The notes beneath the pieces are model-generated. The model did not search any database. It saw nothing but the letters and a program-made list of their open reading frames with translations, and had not been told where the DNA came from. Shown here piece after piece: positions 1-8,136 of a stretch of DNA of 64,000 nt. Each line of letters starts with the position of its first letter. Position 1 is the first letter of the stretch. This DNA is from Rikenellaceae bacterium (lineage in GTDB: Bacteria; Bacteroidota; Bacteroidia; Bacteroidales; Rikenellaceae): NCBI GenBank assembly GCA_017936385.1, contig JAGBFQ010000033.1, positions 1-64,000 on the forward strand. The letters run 5' to 3'. A program made the position numbers and the translations under genes.

Positions 1-16
1 ATTGTGAATTGTGAAT

Positions 17-733
17 TTAAAATAGTTGCATCGAGGCTTTGGTGAGAGATACGCCGTCGCAGCTTACGTCAAACAGGTTGACATCGCCACGTTGGCATGC
101 AAGAGTAAGCATCTGACCGGGCAGACCCTCGCGACTGAAGTTGATATCCAGACGATAACCCTTGCAGTTCAGCAACTCTTCGTAAGGTAGCAGGTCGGTG
201 AGGTGCTCAATCGAGCGCATGCTGTTCATGTGACCGTTGAAGTCGACGTCACTATACACCACGCGGTGTTCGGCAGTGATGTCGGGTGTTACGTTGCCGA
301 TTTTGGCGGGGCGGGTCATAGGCTCCTCGCGCTCAACAAAGGCCACGCCATCGCGTGCGTGCATCTCCTCGAGCATCATTGGGCGGCGGGTTGCGATGTT
401 GATGAGCGCCCACAGCGAAATTGCCGAGCCGATTTGAACACCCTCGGCGTCGCGCAACACGAAGTTACGCACCGAGAAGAACTTCTCGCAGTGGCCAATC
501 CATGTGTCGACCGAAATCACCTCGTCGCACATGGGAATTCGGTCGAACTGCACGGCATAACGACTTAATACCCACGAGCAATTCTCTTGGTTTACGTCGC
601 CGATACCGAAGCCCGAGATGTCGGCATCTGTGCCTGCTACGTTTACTATTGCGTTGTTCAGAAAACCCACTTTTGCGCGGCCGCGTCCATCGACACTTCC
701 TTGCTCCACTTTGAATTGATAAATTCCGGCCAT
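17..733 (-). CDS. acyl-ACP thioesterase
   Basis: A 238-residue cytosolic protein of the acyl-ACP thioesterase family, which releases free fatty acids from acyl carrier protein. It shows the double hot-dog layout: the N-terminal half contains SRYAVQFDRIP near residues 57-67. The C-terminal half carries DFNGHMN at residues 164-170, matching the Asn/His part of the active site in plant FatA/FatB enzymes. The ATG at 733 lies about 35 nt downstream of a well-formed promoter on the minus strand (775-804). It is transcribed divergently from the ribokinase operon. The family assignment is firm; chain-length preference cannot be read from the sequence. The first 16 bases of the window carry a doubled ATTGTGAA and nothing else recognisable. 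Confidence 0.88.
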   Translation of the reverse strand: MAGIYQFKVEQGSVDGRGRAKVGFLNNAIVNVAGTDADISGFGIGDVNQENCSWVLSRYAVQFDRIPMCDEVISVDTWIGHCEKFFSVRNFVLRDAEGVQIGSAISLWALINIATRRPMMLEEMHARDGVAFVEREEPMTRPAKIGNVTPDITAEHRVVYSDVDFNGHMNSMRSIEHLTDLLPYEELLNCKGYRLDINFSREGLPGQMLTLACQRGDVNLFDVSCDGVSLTKASMQLF

Positions 734-738
734 AACTA

Positions 739-769
739 TTGTAGAATCTTTGTTTTTTTTGTAAATTTG
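739..769 (+). promoter_or_regulatory. promoter of the ribokinase operon
   Basis: TTG at 739-741, a 20-nt spacer, and TAAATTTG at 762-769 fit the Bacteroidetes -33/-7 consensus. Transcription would start near 776, which rules out a GTG codon at 769 as the ribokinase start. Confidence 0.72.
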
Positions 770-774
770 TGTGG

Positions 775-804
775 CAAAGATACCCTTTTTGGTCGAATTT
801 TCAA
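775..804 (-). promoter_or_regulatory. promoter of the acyl-ACP thioesterase
   Basis: On the minus strand, TTG (802-804), a 19-nt spacer and TATCTTTG (775-782). The -7 box sits 5 bp from the -7 box of the opposing promoter, so the two face away from each other and cover nearly the same DNA. Confidence 0.72.
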
Positions 805-873
805 ATATTCCTCACTCGTCCCGCTTGGTACGGTTTGTGCGGAATGTCCGAATCCAATAATATGCGTACGCCT

Positions 874-1776
874 ATGGAAAAGAAAAAAATCGTAGTGATT
901 GGCTCTTCCAACACAGACCTGGTAATTAAAACAACACGTATTCCGTCGCCCGGTGAAACGGTCATCGGGGGTGAATTCCTGATGACTGCCGGCGGTAAAG
1001 GTGCCAATCAAGCCGTAGCCATTGCACGTTTGGGTGGCGACGTGGCTTTTATCTCAAAAGTCGGACGCGATATGTTTGGCGAGAGTGCCCTGAGGGGTTA
1101 TGCCGCCGACGGTCTGCCCACCGACTATATTTCGCGTGACGGTTCGGCACCTTCGGGTGTGGCTCTGATTACGGTGGACGCCCACGGTGAGAACTGCATT
1201 GTGGTGGCCCCCGGAGCCAATAACACCCTTACCACGGCCGACATCGACGCCCACCGCGAACTGATTTGTGGTGCGGAATATCTGCTCATGCAACTCGAAA
1301 TCCCCATCGAGGTGGTTGAGTACGCGGCCGAGATGGCCGACGCTCATGGTGTGAAGGTTATTCTGAATCCTGCACCTGCTGCCCCTCTGTCGGCTGGGCT
1401 GTTGCGCAAGCTCTACCTCATAACACCCAACTTGAGCGAGTGTCGCCTAATCACGGGAATAGACATCAACCACGAGGCCGACGCCGAACGTGGTGCCGAG
1501 AAACTGCTCGAAATGGGAGCACGTGCGGTAATCATAACCTTGGGTAGTCGCGGAGCGCTCATTCGTACGCGTGAGGAGTGTCAAATGATTGCCGCCGAGC
1601 ATGTTATTGCCATTGATACCACTGCTGCGGGTGATGTATTCAACGGTGCTTTGACTGTGGCATTATCCGAAGGCAAATCGCTTGTCGAAGCGGCGCAATT
1701 TGCTGCTCACGTGGCCGCAATATCGGTCACCCGCATGGGCGCACAATCTTCTATCCCATATCGTCGAGAATTATAA
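874..1776 (+). CDS. rbsK: ribokinase (PfkB family)
   Basis: Phosphorylates D-ribose to ribose 5-phosphate with ATP in the cytosol. PfkB signatures are present: an N-terminal substrate site (SSNTDLV, then GGKGANQA) and the C-terminal signature with the catalytic base and anion hole (DTTAAGDVFNGA). From the ATG at 874 the protein is 300 residues, close to the family norm of about 305. In-frame ATGs at 844 and 862 are possible, but the fold begins only four residues after the 874 start. The sugar permease gene follows after 21 bp and a channel-like gene after that, so this is probably a ribose uptake and use operon. I see no local regulator gene. Confidence 0.88.
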   Translation: MEKKKIVVIGSSNTDLVIKTTRIPSPGETVIGGEFLMTAGGKGANQAVAIARLGGDVAFISKVGRDMFGESALRGYAADGLPTDYISRDGSAPSGVALITVDAHGENCIVVAPGANNTLTTADIDAHRELICGAEYLLMQLEIPIEVVEYAAEMADAHGVKVILNPAPAAPLSAGLLRKLYLITPNLSECRLITGIDINHEADAERGAEKLLEMGARAVIITLGSRGALIRTREECQMIAAEHVIAIDTTAAGDVFNGALTVALSEGKSLVEAAQFAAHVAAISVTRMGAQSSIPYRREL

Positions 1777-1797
1777 TAAAACCCTAAATTTACCATT

Positions 1798-2796
1798 ATG
1801 TTTATCGTTACATCTTACACAACGGCAGTCGTATTCTGCCTGATTACTATGTTATGCTGGGGCTCGTGGGGTAATACCCAGAAACTCGCCGCACGAACCT
1901 GGAGATATGAACTCTACTATTGGGACTATGTGTTTGGCATGGTCGCCGCCGCACTTATTCTCGGACTCACCATGGGTAGCATGGGTGACTCGGGACGAGC
2001 CATGTTGCCCGACTTGGCGCAAGCCTCGTGGAGTAACATTTGGAGTGTGATACTTGGAGGCGTAATCTTCAACGCCTCGAATATTCTGCTGTCGGCCTCG
2101 GTGTCGCTCGCGGGTATGGCCGTGGCGTTCCCCTTGGGCGTGGGCTTGGCGCTGGTTTTGGGTACTATCATCAACTATGTAGGTGCTCCCAAAGGAGACC
2201 CGACGATGCTCTTTATCGGTGTGGCGTTGGTTGTGTTGGCTATCATTTGCAACGGCGTGGCCTCGAGTCGAGTGAATCGTGGTGGTTCGTCGAAAGCCGG
2301 CATGGGTATTACGTTGGCCCTTGTGGCAGGTGTGCTGATGTCGTTCTTCTATCGTTTTGTGGCACGTGCCATGGACCTCGACAACTTCGAAAATCCCACG
2401 GCTGGAATGCTTACCCCTTACTCGGCGGTGTTTGTGTTCTCGATTGGCGTGACACTCAGTAACTTGCTGTTCAATACGCTGTTGATGCGTCGTCCTCTGG
2501 AGGGTGAGCCCGTAAGTTATGGTGACTACTTTGCGGGTGGTTTCCGTGCCCACCTGCCGGGACTGCTCGGAGGTATGATTTGGTGCCTCGGAACGGCCTT
2601 CAACTACATCGCCGCAGGACGCGCAGGAGCAGCCGTAAGTTATGCACTCGGACAAGGTGCGCCGATGATTGCCGCCATCTGGGGTGTGTTCATCTGGCAC
2701 GAATTCCGCGGTAGCAAAGGTACTTCGGGACTGCTCTGGGGTATGTTTGCGCTCTACATCGCTGGACTTGCAATGATTGTAATCGCGGGCAACTAA
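1798..2796 (+). CDS. DMT/GRP-type sugar permease, probably ribose
   Basis: A 332-residue inner-membrane protein with about ten hydrophobic helices over its full length. It resembles the GRP/RhaT branch of the drug/metabolite transporter superfamily, for example the short motif CWGSWGNTQK near residues 20-29 and Gly/Ala-rich helices later. Members of this group import glucose, ribose or rhamnose with protons. Ribose is inferred here only because ribokinase lies 21 bp upstream in the same orientation. There is no ABC transporter gene nearby that would take the job instead. The next gene starts 8 bp downstream, so the three are probably one transcript. Confidence 0.75.
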   Translation: MFIVTSYTTAVVFCLITMLCWGSWGNTQKLAARTWRYELYYWDYVFGMVAAALILGLTMGSMGDSGRAMLPDLAQASWSNIWSVILGGVIFNASNILLSASVSLAGMAVAFPLGVGLALVLGTIINYVGAPKGDPTMLFIGVALVVLAIICNGVASSRVNRGGSSKAGMGITLALVAGVLMSFFYRFVARAMDLDNFENPTAGMLTPYSAVFVFSIGVTLSNLLFNTLLMRRPLEGEPVSYGDYFAGGFRAHLPGLLGGMIWCLGTAFNYIAAGRAGAAVSYALGQGAPMIAAIWGVFIWHEFRGSKGTSGLLWGMFALYIAGLAMIVIAGN

Positions 2797-2803
2797 CGAG
2801 TTT

Positions 2804-3472
2804 ATGCAAAATCCACATATCCGAGCACTCGGAATCCTTACTCTGATGGCCGGTGCAGCACTTCTCGTCACACTGACGGGCGACGTGTTGCACGGTCAGA
2901 CAGGGAGTTGGAATAGTGCTTATATGGCTGTTCAGCTGGGGGCATGTTGCATCCTGCTGGTAGATTTCTTTGTCCGCATGTATCAGGCCGATAATCGCGG
3001 GCGTTATTTGTTGCGCAACCTTCTGGCACTGCTTGTTGCCATTCCCTATCTCAATATGTTGCACTTCGTCGGAGTGCACCCCGGGCGCGATTGGTACTTG
3101 GTGCTCAAATGCATACCTCTGATTCGGGCCTTTTGGATGATTTGGCTGGTGGTGATGTGGCTCGGGCGCGATAAAAGGGCGTTAAGTCTGCTGTGGAGCT
3201 ACGTTCTGTCGGCTGCGGGGGTGGCCTACGTGGCGGCTCTCATATTCTACGAATACGAATCGGGAGTGAATCCTCATGTCGATGGTTTTGGCAATAGTGT
3301 TTGGTGGGCGTGGATGTGTCTTTCGACGGCGGGCGCCGAGGTTTTTCCTGTGACCACCATTGGCAAAGTCATGGCTGCGGCATTACCTTGCATCGGAATG
3401 ATGATTTTCCCCGTTTTTACGGTCTATTTCACCTCGGTGGTCACGCGCGGCAACCCCTCGCAAGGTAGTTGA
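2804..3472 (+). CDS. voltage-gated-channel-like membrane protein with altered pore loop
   Basis: A 222-residue inner-membrane protein with six hydrophobic segments in an S1-S6-like order, a Trp-rich P-loop (WWAWMCLSTAGAEVFP, residues 167-182) between the last two, then a long S6-like helix. It resembles potassium-channel-family proteins, but the selectivity filter is TAGAE at residues 175-179 where potassium channels have TVGYG. No cytosolic RCK/TrkA-N domain follows; the protein ends about 10 residues after S6. It is the third gene of the ribokinase operon. Conduction and ion choice are unknown, and it could be a non-selective channel or a membrane sensor. Confidence 0.6.
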   Translation: MQNPHIRALGILTLMAGAALLVTLTGDVLHGQTGSWNSAYMAVQLGACCILLVDFFVRMYQADNRGRYLLRNLLALLVAIPYLNMLHFVGVHPGRDWYLVLKCIPLIRAFWMIWLVVMWLGRDKRALSLLWSYVLSAAGVAYVAALIFYEYESGVNPHVDGFGNSVWWAWMCLSTAGAEVFPVTTIGKVMAAALPCIGMMIFPVFTVYFTSVVTRGNPSQGS

Positions 3473-3516
3473 GCGGGCGTTTTGTGTAAAATTTTCAAAA
3501 AACTCACCCTTAAAGT

Positions 3517-3546
3517 TTGCAAATATGCTGAAAAGCTATAACTTTG
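3517..3546 (+). promoter_or_regulatory. promoter of tRNA-Ser
   Basis: TTG (3517-3519), 19-nt spacer, TAACTTTG (3539-3546), ending 30 nt before the tRNA 5' end. Confidence 0.72.
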
Positions 3547-3576
3547 CACCCCGAATACGACCAAATAGTCGGGTTT

Positions 3577-3663
3577 GGTGAGATGGGTGAGTGGCTGAAA
3601 CCACCAGTTTGCTAAACTGACGTACGGGCAACCGTACCGGGGGTTCGAATCCCCCTCTCACCG
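3577..3663 (+). tRNA. tRNA-Ser (GCT)
   Basis: An 87-nt class II tRNA. The acceptor stem GGTGAGA (3577-3583) pairs with TCTCACC (3656-3662); the discriminator is G3663. Anticodon GCT lies at 3611-3613, there is a long variable arm (about 3624-3637), and the T-arm has GGTTCGAAT. The 3' CCA is not encoded. It reads AGC/AGU codons. A terminator hairpin follows at once. Confidence 0.95.
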
Positions 3664-3664
3664 C

Positions 3665-3699
3665 AAAAAAGGGACACTCTTCATGAGTGTCCCTTTTTT
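3665..3699 (+). terminator. intrinsic terminator of tRNA-Ser
   Basis: A-run, GGGACACTC, loop TTCAT, GAGTGTCCC, T-run. The hairpin is symmetric (A6/T6), so it could stop transcription from either side. Pairing extends outward into the tRNA end, because 3700-3706 resembles the inverted tRNA 3' terminus. Confidence 0.85.
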
Positions 3700-3747
3700 G
3701 CGATGAGGAGTGTTGGACCCTCCCCCAAACCCCCTCCTTGGAGGGGG

Positions 3748-3799
3748 CTTATAGAGTCGGAGTTGTAATCTCGTGAAGAGTGTCCCTTTTTGCGGTGAG
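3748..3799 (+). repeat. 52-bp direct repeat, copy 1
   Basis: Identical to 3982-4033. Its right half is an inverted copy of the tRNA-Ser 3' end and its terminator arm. Confidence 0.9.
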
Positions 3800-3820
3800 G
3801 AGTGTTGGACCCTCCCCCAA

Positions 3821-3941
3821 GAAGTTGTCTAACAATGTGATTTCTTCGTTACGCTCGCCCTCAAAATGCTCATTTACACTTTAGTAAACTGCGCTTTTTC
3901 GGGCTTTGCAAGCCTTGAAATCCCTCTTGTTATACAACTTC
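3821..3941. repeat. 121-bp imperfect palindrome (dispersed repeat family)
   Basis: Begins GAAGTTGTCTAACAA and ends TTGTTATACAACTTC, with further imperfect pairing inward to a centre near TTTACACTTTAGTAAAC. It has the same architecture as 12488-12606. It carries no protein-coding signal; it resembles a REP/MITE-type element that would fold into a long hairpin. Confidence 0.75.
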
Positions 3942-3949
3942 CGACAGAA

Positions 3950-3984
3950 AAGAGCGTATCCAAAAACTTGTTGGACACGCTCTT
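3950..3984. terminator. terminator-like hairpin within the repeats
   Basis: AAGAGCGT...TCCAA pairs with TTGGA...ACGCTCTT around a short loop. The same hairpin, with the same flanking TTGTTATACAACTTCC, recurs at 58140-58171 as a convincing bidirectional terminator. Confidence 0.5.
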
Positions 3985-4033
3985 ATAGAGTCGGAGTTGT
4001 AATCTCGTGAAGAGTGTCCCTTTTTGCGGTGAG
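3982..4033 (+). repeat. 52-bp direct repeat, copy 2
   Basis: Identical to 3748-3799, 234 bp apart. Here the inverted similarity to the tRNA-Ser 3' end continues to 4040, giving 32 nt that match 3650-3682 except for one A in the A-run. Confidence 0.9.
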
Positions 4034-4161
4034 AGGGGGAGCCTAAAATCAAGTGTCCAAAAGTTGACAAAAAGAACATAATGCATCACTCGCATTTGCT
4101 GCGCAAAAGAGCTCCCGCATGAATCTCTGAAAATAAAGACAACACTTAGTGCGCGAAAAAA

Positions 4162-4192
4162 TTGGTTTTTCGAAAGAAAATCCATACCTTTG
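4162..4192 (+). promoter_or_regulatory. promoter of the polysaccharide export operon
   Basis: TTG (4162-4164), 20-nt spacer, TACCTTTG (4185-4192); the ATG follows 30 nt later. Confidence 0.75.
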
Positions 4193-4222
4193 TAAAAATA
4201 ATGCGAAATTAATCACAGCACT

Positions 4223-5035
4223 ATGAATAAATTTTTTACCATCCTGTCGCTTGCTTTCCTGCTGGCAAGTTGTTCGACGTATCAAGATGTCGTTTATTTT
4301 CAGGACGTTGACGAGAAGGGCGAAAGCCGTCCTTTGGGCAAGGTTCAGGAAATTACCATCCAACCTTCCGACATTCTCAGTATCTCGGTGAACGCAGCAG
4401 AGTCCGAGAAAGAGCTTGTACAACCATTCAACATCCTTCCGATTGTCCCCAACAATTACCTTAACACCAATACTTCGACTCCGCAGTATGGTTATGTGGT
4501 AGACCCGGACGGATGTATTAACTTCCCGACATTCGGCAAACTTCATGTGGCCGGTATGACTCGCAACGAGTTGATAAATTTCTTGGCCAACAAGCTTATC
4601 AATGAGGGGCAACTTAGCCGTCCCATAGTGACCGTTTCGTTCCTCAACCTCAAAGTCAATGTTATGGGTGAGGTTGCGCGTCCCGGTTCGTACTCCATCA
4701 CTTCGAACAAAATGACCCTGCTTGATGCGCTCAGCATGGCGGGAGACCTTACCATCTACGGTCGTCGTGACAAGGTGCTCGTTATCCGAGAGGAGGATGG
4801 CAAACGCATCAATGCATACGTAAACCTCAAGAGCAAAAACCTCTTTGAGTCGCCCTATTTCTACCTCAAACAGAGTGACGTAGTGTACGTTATGCCTAAT
4901 AAACGTCGTGCTGACCAAAGTAGTGTCAGCCCTTGGATGGCGCCCATCCTCAGCAGTGTGGGAACCTTGGCAAGTATTGTCAGCGTAATCTTTACTTCGC
5001 TCTACTACAGCCGTATGGCCGAGAGATATAAATAG
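4223..5035 (+). CDS. Wza-like polysaccharide export lipoprotein
   Basis: A 270-residue outer-membrane polysaccharide export protein that forms the exit channel for capsule or exopolysaccharide. It has a lipoprotein signal peptide with lipobox LLASC (Cys near residue 17), a poly-export domain (about residues 45-140, with the segment YVVDPDGCINFPTFGK), and an SLBB-type domain (about 145-220, starting VNVMGEVARPG). A C-terminal hydrophobic stretch (residues 240-262) would be the membrane-spanning helix. It lies 51 bp upstream of a Wzc-type kinase, the usual pairing in Bacteroidetes. No glycosyltransferases lie beside it here. Confidence 0.88.
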   Translation: MNKFFTILSLAFLLASCSTYQDVVYFQDVDEKGESRPLGKVQEITIQPSDILSISVNAAESEKELVQPFNILPIVPNNYLNTNTSTPQYGYVVDPDGCINFPTFGKLHVAGMTRNELINFLANKLINEGQLSRPIVTVSFLNLKVNVMGEVARPGSYSITSNKMTLLDALSMAGDLTIYGRRDKVLVIREEDGKRINAYVNLKSKNLFESPYFYLKQSDVVYVMPNKRRADQSSVSPWMAPILSSVGTLASIVSVIFTSLYYSRMAERYK

Positions 5036-5086
5036 TCTCGATGCAATCCCAACAAAAACTCAATCCTGTAACATTAAGATAACGAT

Positions 5087-7534
5087 ATGGAGCAACAGTA
5101 TAACAATCAAAACTTGAATGTCAACAACCAACGCAACACGGAGAACACAGAGGAGACTTCGGCGTATAGCTTGCGTGATATTCTCGAAATGGTTATCGCC
5201 AACTGGTATTGGTTTGTGATTTCCATCGGACTATGCTTGGTAGTGGCGGTTTACTACGTCTACTCAACCCCCAAGGTGTATCAACGTTCGGCAACCATCA
5301 TGATTAAGGATAGCCGTCGTGGAGGCTCGGCAGCTGCAATCTTTGCCGACCTGGCAAGTATGAAGGCTATTCCGAGTGTCGACAACGAGATGTTCATCCT
5401 GGGTTCGAAACGACTCATGGAGATGGTGGTGGATACCCTCAATCTGAATATTCGCTACTCGTACTCGGGTAAGGTGCGTACCTATGACCTTTATGGCCGT
5501 TCGCCCTTCATCGTTGAGTTCCCCAACGGTCTGGATTGGCAGGCGTTGACGCTGGATGTTATTCCGGCCGATAGCGGGCGAATCAAAATGACGAATTTCA
5601 AACTCAAAGAGCAAGAGGACCCCGACCCGACAATCATCTGGGCAACTCCCGGACAAGATGTCGTTACCCCCGTGGGTACGGTGCGTATCTCTCCGACCGC
5701 TTATTATGATACCTATATCGGCCGTACGATTAAGGTTACAAAATCGGCTTTGGAGCAAACTGCGCTGTCTTATAAGAATAAACTCAACGTTTCGTTGGCC
5801 GAGAAGGAGTCGAGTATCATTCTGCTGTCGATTCAAGATGTGAATCCCAAACGTGCCGAGGACCTGCTCAACGCTCTGATGCAGGCTTATGACGATGATG
5901 TACGTGAGGATAAAAACATTGTATTGGAGATTACCAAGGACTTTATCAGCCAACGTATCAGTGAGGTGACCGCCGAGCTGGAGAGCATCGACCAAGCGGC
6001 TCAAAGCTATTCGGAGCGCCACAATGTTGTAGACCTTAGCTCGCAAACCACACTCAGTATCACCGAGGCTAATAAGTATAAAACCGAGGCTATCGAAATC
6101 GAAACTCAAAAGATGTTGGTTAAGAGTATCCGCGAGTACATGCACGACCCGATGCGTCTGTGGGAGGTTGTGCCTACAGCCGGTTTGAACGACCAATATA
6201 TTATAGGTGCAATTGCCGAGTATAACGAGGGCTTGTTGCAACGTCGCAAACTGCTCGAGAGCTCGTCGGAACGCAACCCCGTTGTTCAACAAGCAAGTTC
6301 GCTTTTGAACAGCCAACGCCAAGCAATTCTAAGCTATGTGGACAACCTGCTCAACCAATACGAAGTGTCGTTGCGCAATGCTCGTATGCAAGAGGAGGCC
6401 TCGACCAAACAGTACATGGAGGCTCCTATGAAACTTGTGGGTCAAACCTCCATTGAGCGTAAACAAAAAATCAAATCGGAGCAATATATCTACCTGTTGG
6501 GAAAACAGGAGGAGAATGAGTTGGGTCGCGCTGTATCGAGCAGTGAATCGCGTGTGATTGACGACGCTTACGGTAGCGAGCGCCCCGTGGCACCCAAGAC
6601 TATGATGATTCTGTTGGTGGCATTCATCTTGGGTTGTGCAATACCGTTTGGTGTAATCATCCTGCTCAATATGTTGAATACCACGGTTCGTGGTCGCAAG
6701 GATATTGAGGATGCACTGACTATTCCTCTGTTGGGTGAGGTTCCGCAATCCACGGCCAAACAGACCAAAGGTTTCTTGGTTAAAGAGAACGGTAAGGATA
6801 GTATTTCGGAGGCGTTCCGTATGCTTCGTTCGAACCTCGGATTTATGAAAATCGGTTCGAAGAGTCAGGTTATCATGATTACCTCGACAAGCGCTTCGTC
6901 GGGTAAAACCTTTACCACGCTGAACTTGTCATTCACCTTAGCTACCTCGGGTAAGAAGGTTGTGATTATCGACAACGACATGCGTAAACGTTCGCTCAGT
7001 AAGCAGCTCGGCGGCCGTAGTGTAGCTATGGGTCTGAGTAAATATCTGTCGGATGAAAGCGTAACCGTTGACGAACTGATTAATCCGTCGAAGGGCCACG
7101 CCAATTTGGATGTCATCTTCGCCGGTCTGCAACCGCCCAACCCCGCAGAGTTGTTGATGGGTGAACGTTTGGATAACCTTATTGCCGAACTGCGTGAGCG
7201 TTATGACTACATCGTTATTGACTCGGTACCTGCCTTGATGGTTGCTGACGCAATTATCGCCGACCGTGTTTGCGACTTGAGTATCTATGTTATCCGCGAG
7301 GGTCGTATGGACCGCCGTATGTTGCCCGATGTTCAACGTCTGGCCGATACCAAACGTCTGCACAATATGTCGGTGATACTCAACGGTGTGCGCGATATGA
7401 CCAAACGCTATGGCTATGGTTATGGCTACCGCTACGGCTACTATGGTTACACCTACACTTATGGCGAGGACGAGAGCACTTCGCTGTGGGCAACCTTCAA
7501 ACGCAGATTGCGCAACTGGATTAACCGTCACTAA
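5087..7534 (+). CDS. Wzc-like tyrosine kinase / chain-length determinant
   Basis: An 815-residue inner-membrane protein that controls polysaccharide chain length and couples export to autophosphorylation. In order: a Wzz-type domain with a first membrane helix near residues 38-58; a long periplasmic coiled-coil region (about 280-480); a second membrane helix (about 505-530); and a cytosolic BY-kinase domain (about 560-765). The kinase has Walker A SASSGKT (Lys607), Walker A' VVIIDNDMRKR and Walker B YDYIVIDS. The tail (about residues 774-793) alternates Tyr and Gly with roughly ten tyrosines, the expected phosphorylation cluster. It is co-transcribed with the Wza-like gene and probably with the HAD gene 19 bp downstream. 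Confidence 0.9.
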   Translation: MEQQYNNQNLNVNNQRNTENTEETSAYSLRDILEMVIANWYWFVISIGLCLVVAVYYVYSTPKVYQRSATIMIKDSRRGGSAAAIFADLASMKAIPSVDNEMFILGSKRLMEMVVDTLNLNIRYSYSGKVRTYDLYGRSPFIVEFPNGLDWQALTLDVIPADSGRIKMTNFKLKEQEDPDPTIIWATPGQDVVTPVGTVRISPTAYYDTYIGRTIKVTKSALEQTALSYKNKLNVSLAEKESSIILLSIQDVNPKRAEDLLNALMQAYDDDVREDKNIVLEITKDFISQRISEVTAELESIDQAAQSYSERHNVVDLSSQTTLSITEANKYKTEAIEIETQKMLVKSIREYMHDPMRLWEVVPTAGLNDQYIIGAIAEYNEGLLQRRKLLESSSERNPVVQQASSLLNSQRQAILSYVDNLLNQYEVSLRNARMQEEASTKQYMEAPMKLVGQTSIERKQKIKSEQYIYLLGKQEENELGRAVSSSESRVIDDAYGSERPVAPKTMMILLVAFILGCAIPFGVIILLNMLNTTVRGRKDIEDALTIPLLGEVPQSTAKQTKGFLVKENGKDSISEAFRMLRSNLGFMKIGSKSQVIMITSTSASSGKTFTTLNLSFTLATSGKKVVIIDNDMRKRSLSKQLGGRSVAMGLSKYLSDESVTVDELINPSKGHANLDVIFAGLQPPNPAELLMGERLDNLIAELRERYDYIVIDSVPALMVADAIIADRVCDLSIYVIREGRMDRRMLPDVQRLADTKRLHNMSVILNGVRDMTKRYGYGYGYRYGYYGYTYTYGEDESTSLWATFKRRLRNWINRH

Positions 7535-7553
7535 GAAAAGTTGTTAGGGATTT

Positions 7554-7931
7554 ATGATTATCGCAATAGATTTTGACGGTACCTGTGTGTACCACGACTA
7601 CCCCTATATCGGCAAGGATATTGGAGCCGTTCCTGTACTCAAGGAGTTGGTTGCTGCGGGTCATCAGTTGATTCTGTTCACCATGCGCGATGGCAAATTG
7701 CTCAAGGAGGCAGAGGCTTGGTTCAAGGAGAACAAGATTCCGTTGATTGGTTCGAACCTCAATAAGGAGCAGTCGCGTTGGACCAGCTCACCTAAGGTGC
7801 ATGCCGACCTCTATATCGACGATAGCGCCCTGGGTACTCCGCTGAAGTATGAGATTGACCTTCCGCGTCCCTACGTTGATTGGGAGAAAACCCGTCAGAT
7901 GTTGCTCGACTTCGGCTTGATTGAGGAGTAG
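7554..7931 (+). CDS. small HAD-like hydrolase
   Basis: A 125-residue cytosolic protein with the HAD nucleophile motif DFDGT (Asp6, Asp8), motif II-like FTMRDG near residues 42-47 and an acidic motif YIDDSALG near residues 87-94. It resembles small single-domain HAD proteins known from Bacteroides genomes whose substrates are mostly unknown. It begins 19 bp after the Wzc-like kinase and is followed by a strong terminator, so it belongs to the export operon. A role in dephosphorylating the kinase or a sugar phosphate is only inference from position. Confidence 0.72.
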   Translation: MIIAIDFDGTCVYHDYPYIGKDIGAVPVLKELVAAGHQLILFTMRDGKLLKEAEAWFKENKIPLIGSNLNKEQSRWTSSPKVHADLYIDDSALGTPLKYEIDLPRPYVDWEKTRQMLLDFGLIEE

Positions 7932-7987
7932 GTGAGCCGCAGACATTAAAGATATGTTGCCCGATTGGGTGGCGAGTGTGTATTTGT

Positions 7988-8026
7988 GCGATGGCGTCCG
8001 TGATTACGGATGCCATCGCTTTTTTT
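7988..8026 (+). terminator. intrinsic terminator of the export operon
   Basis: A 13-bp stem (7988-8000 with 8007-8019, one G-T pair), 6-nt loop, then seven T. Confidence 0.9.
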
Positions 8027-8136
8027 GTCAATAAAAAACTCTCATCCTCCCTCCGAAATCGTGATTTTGCGACGCGATAGAGGCTTGTCTTTATCGACGA
8101 AATGGGTTTTTTTGCCGACAAAACGATGGAAATATT

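Larger units (their letters stand above)
3664..4160. repeat. intergenic repeat patchwork downstream of tRNA-Ser
   Basis: About 500 bp without a credible gene. It holds, in order: the tRNA terminator; a perfect 8-bp-arm GC palindrome (3730-3747); two 52-bp direct repeats; a 121-bp imperfect palindrome; a terminator-like hairpin (3950-3984); and inverted copies of the tRNA-Ser 3' end (3775-3799 and 4009-4040). A 20-bp string beginning AGTGTTGGACCC occurs at 3709 and again at 3801. This looks like accumulated non-coding mobile repeats rather than a decayed protein gene. Confidence 0.75.

Noticed and set aside
3874-4185. A 103-codon minus-strand frame in the repeat patchwork
   Set aside because: It lies across the palindrome, the hairpin and the second 52-bp repeat; its reading is explained by non-coding repeats.
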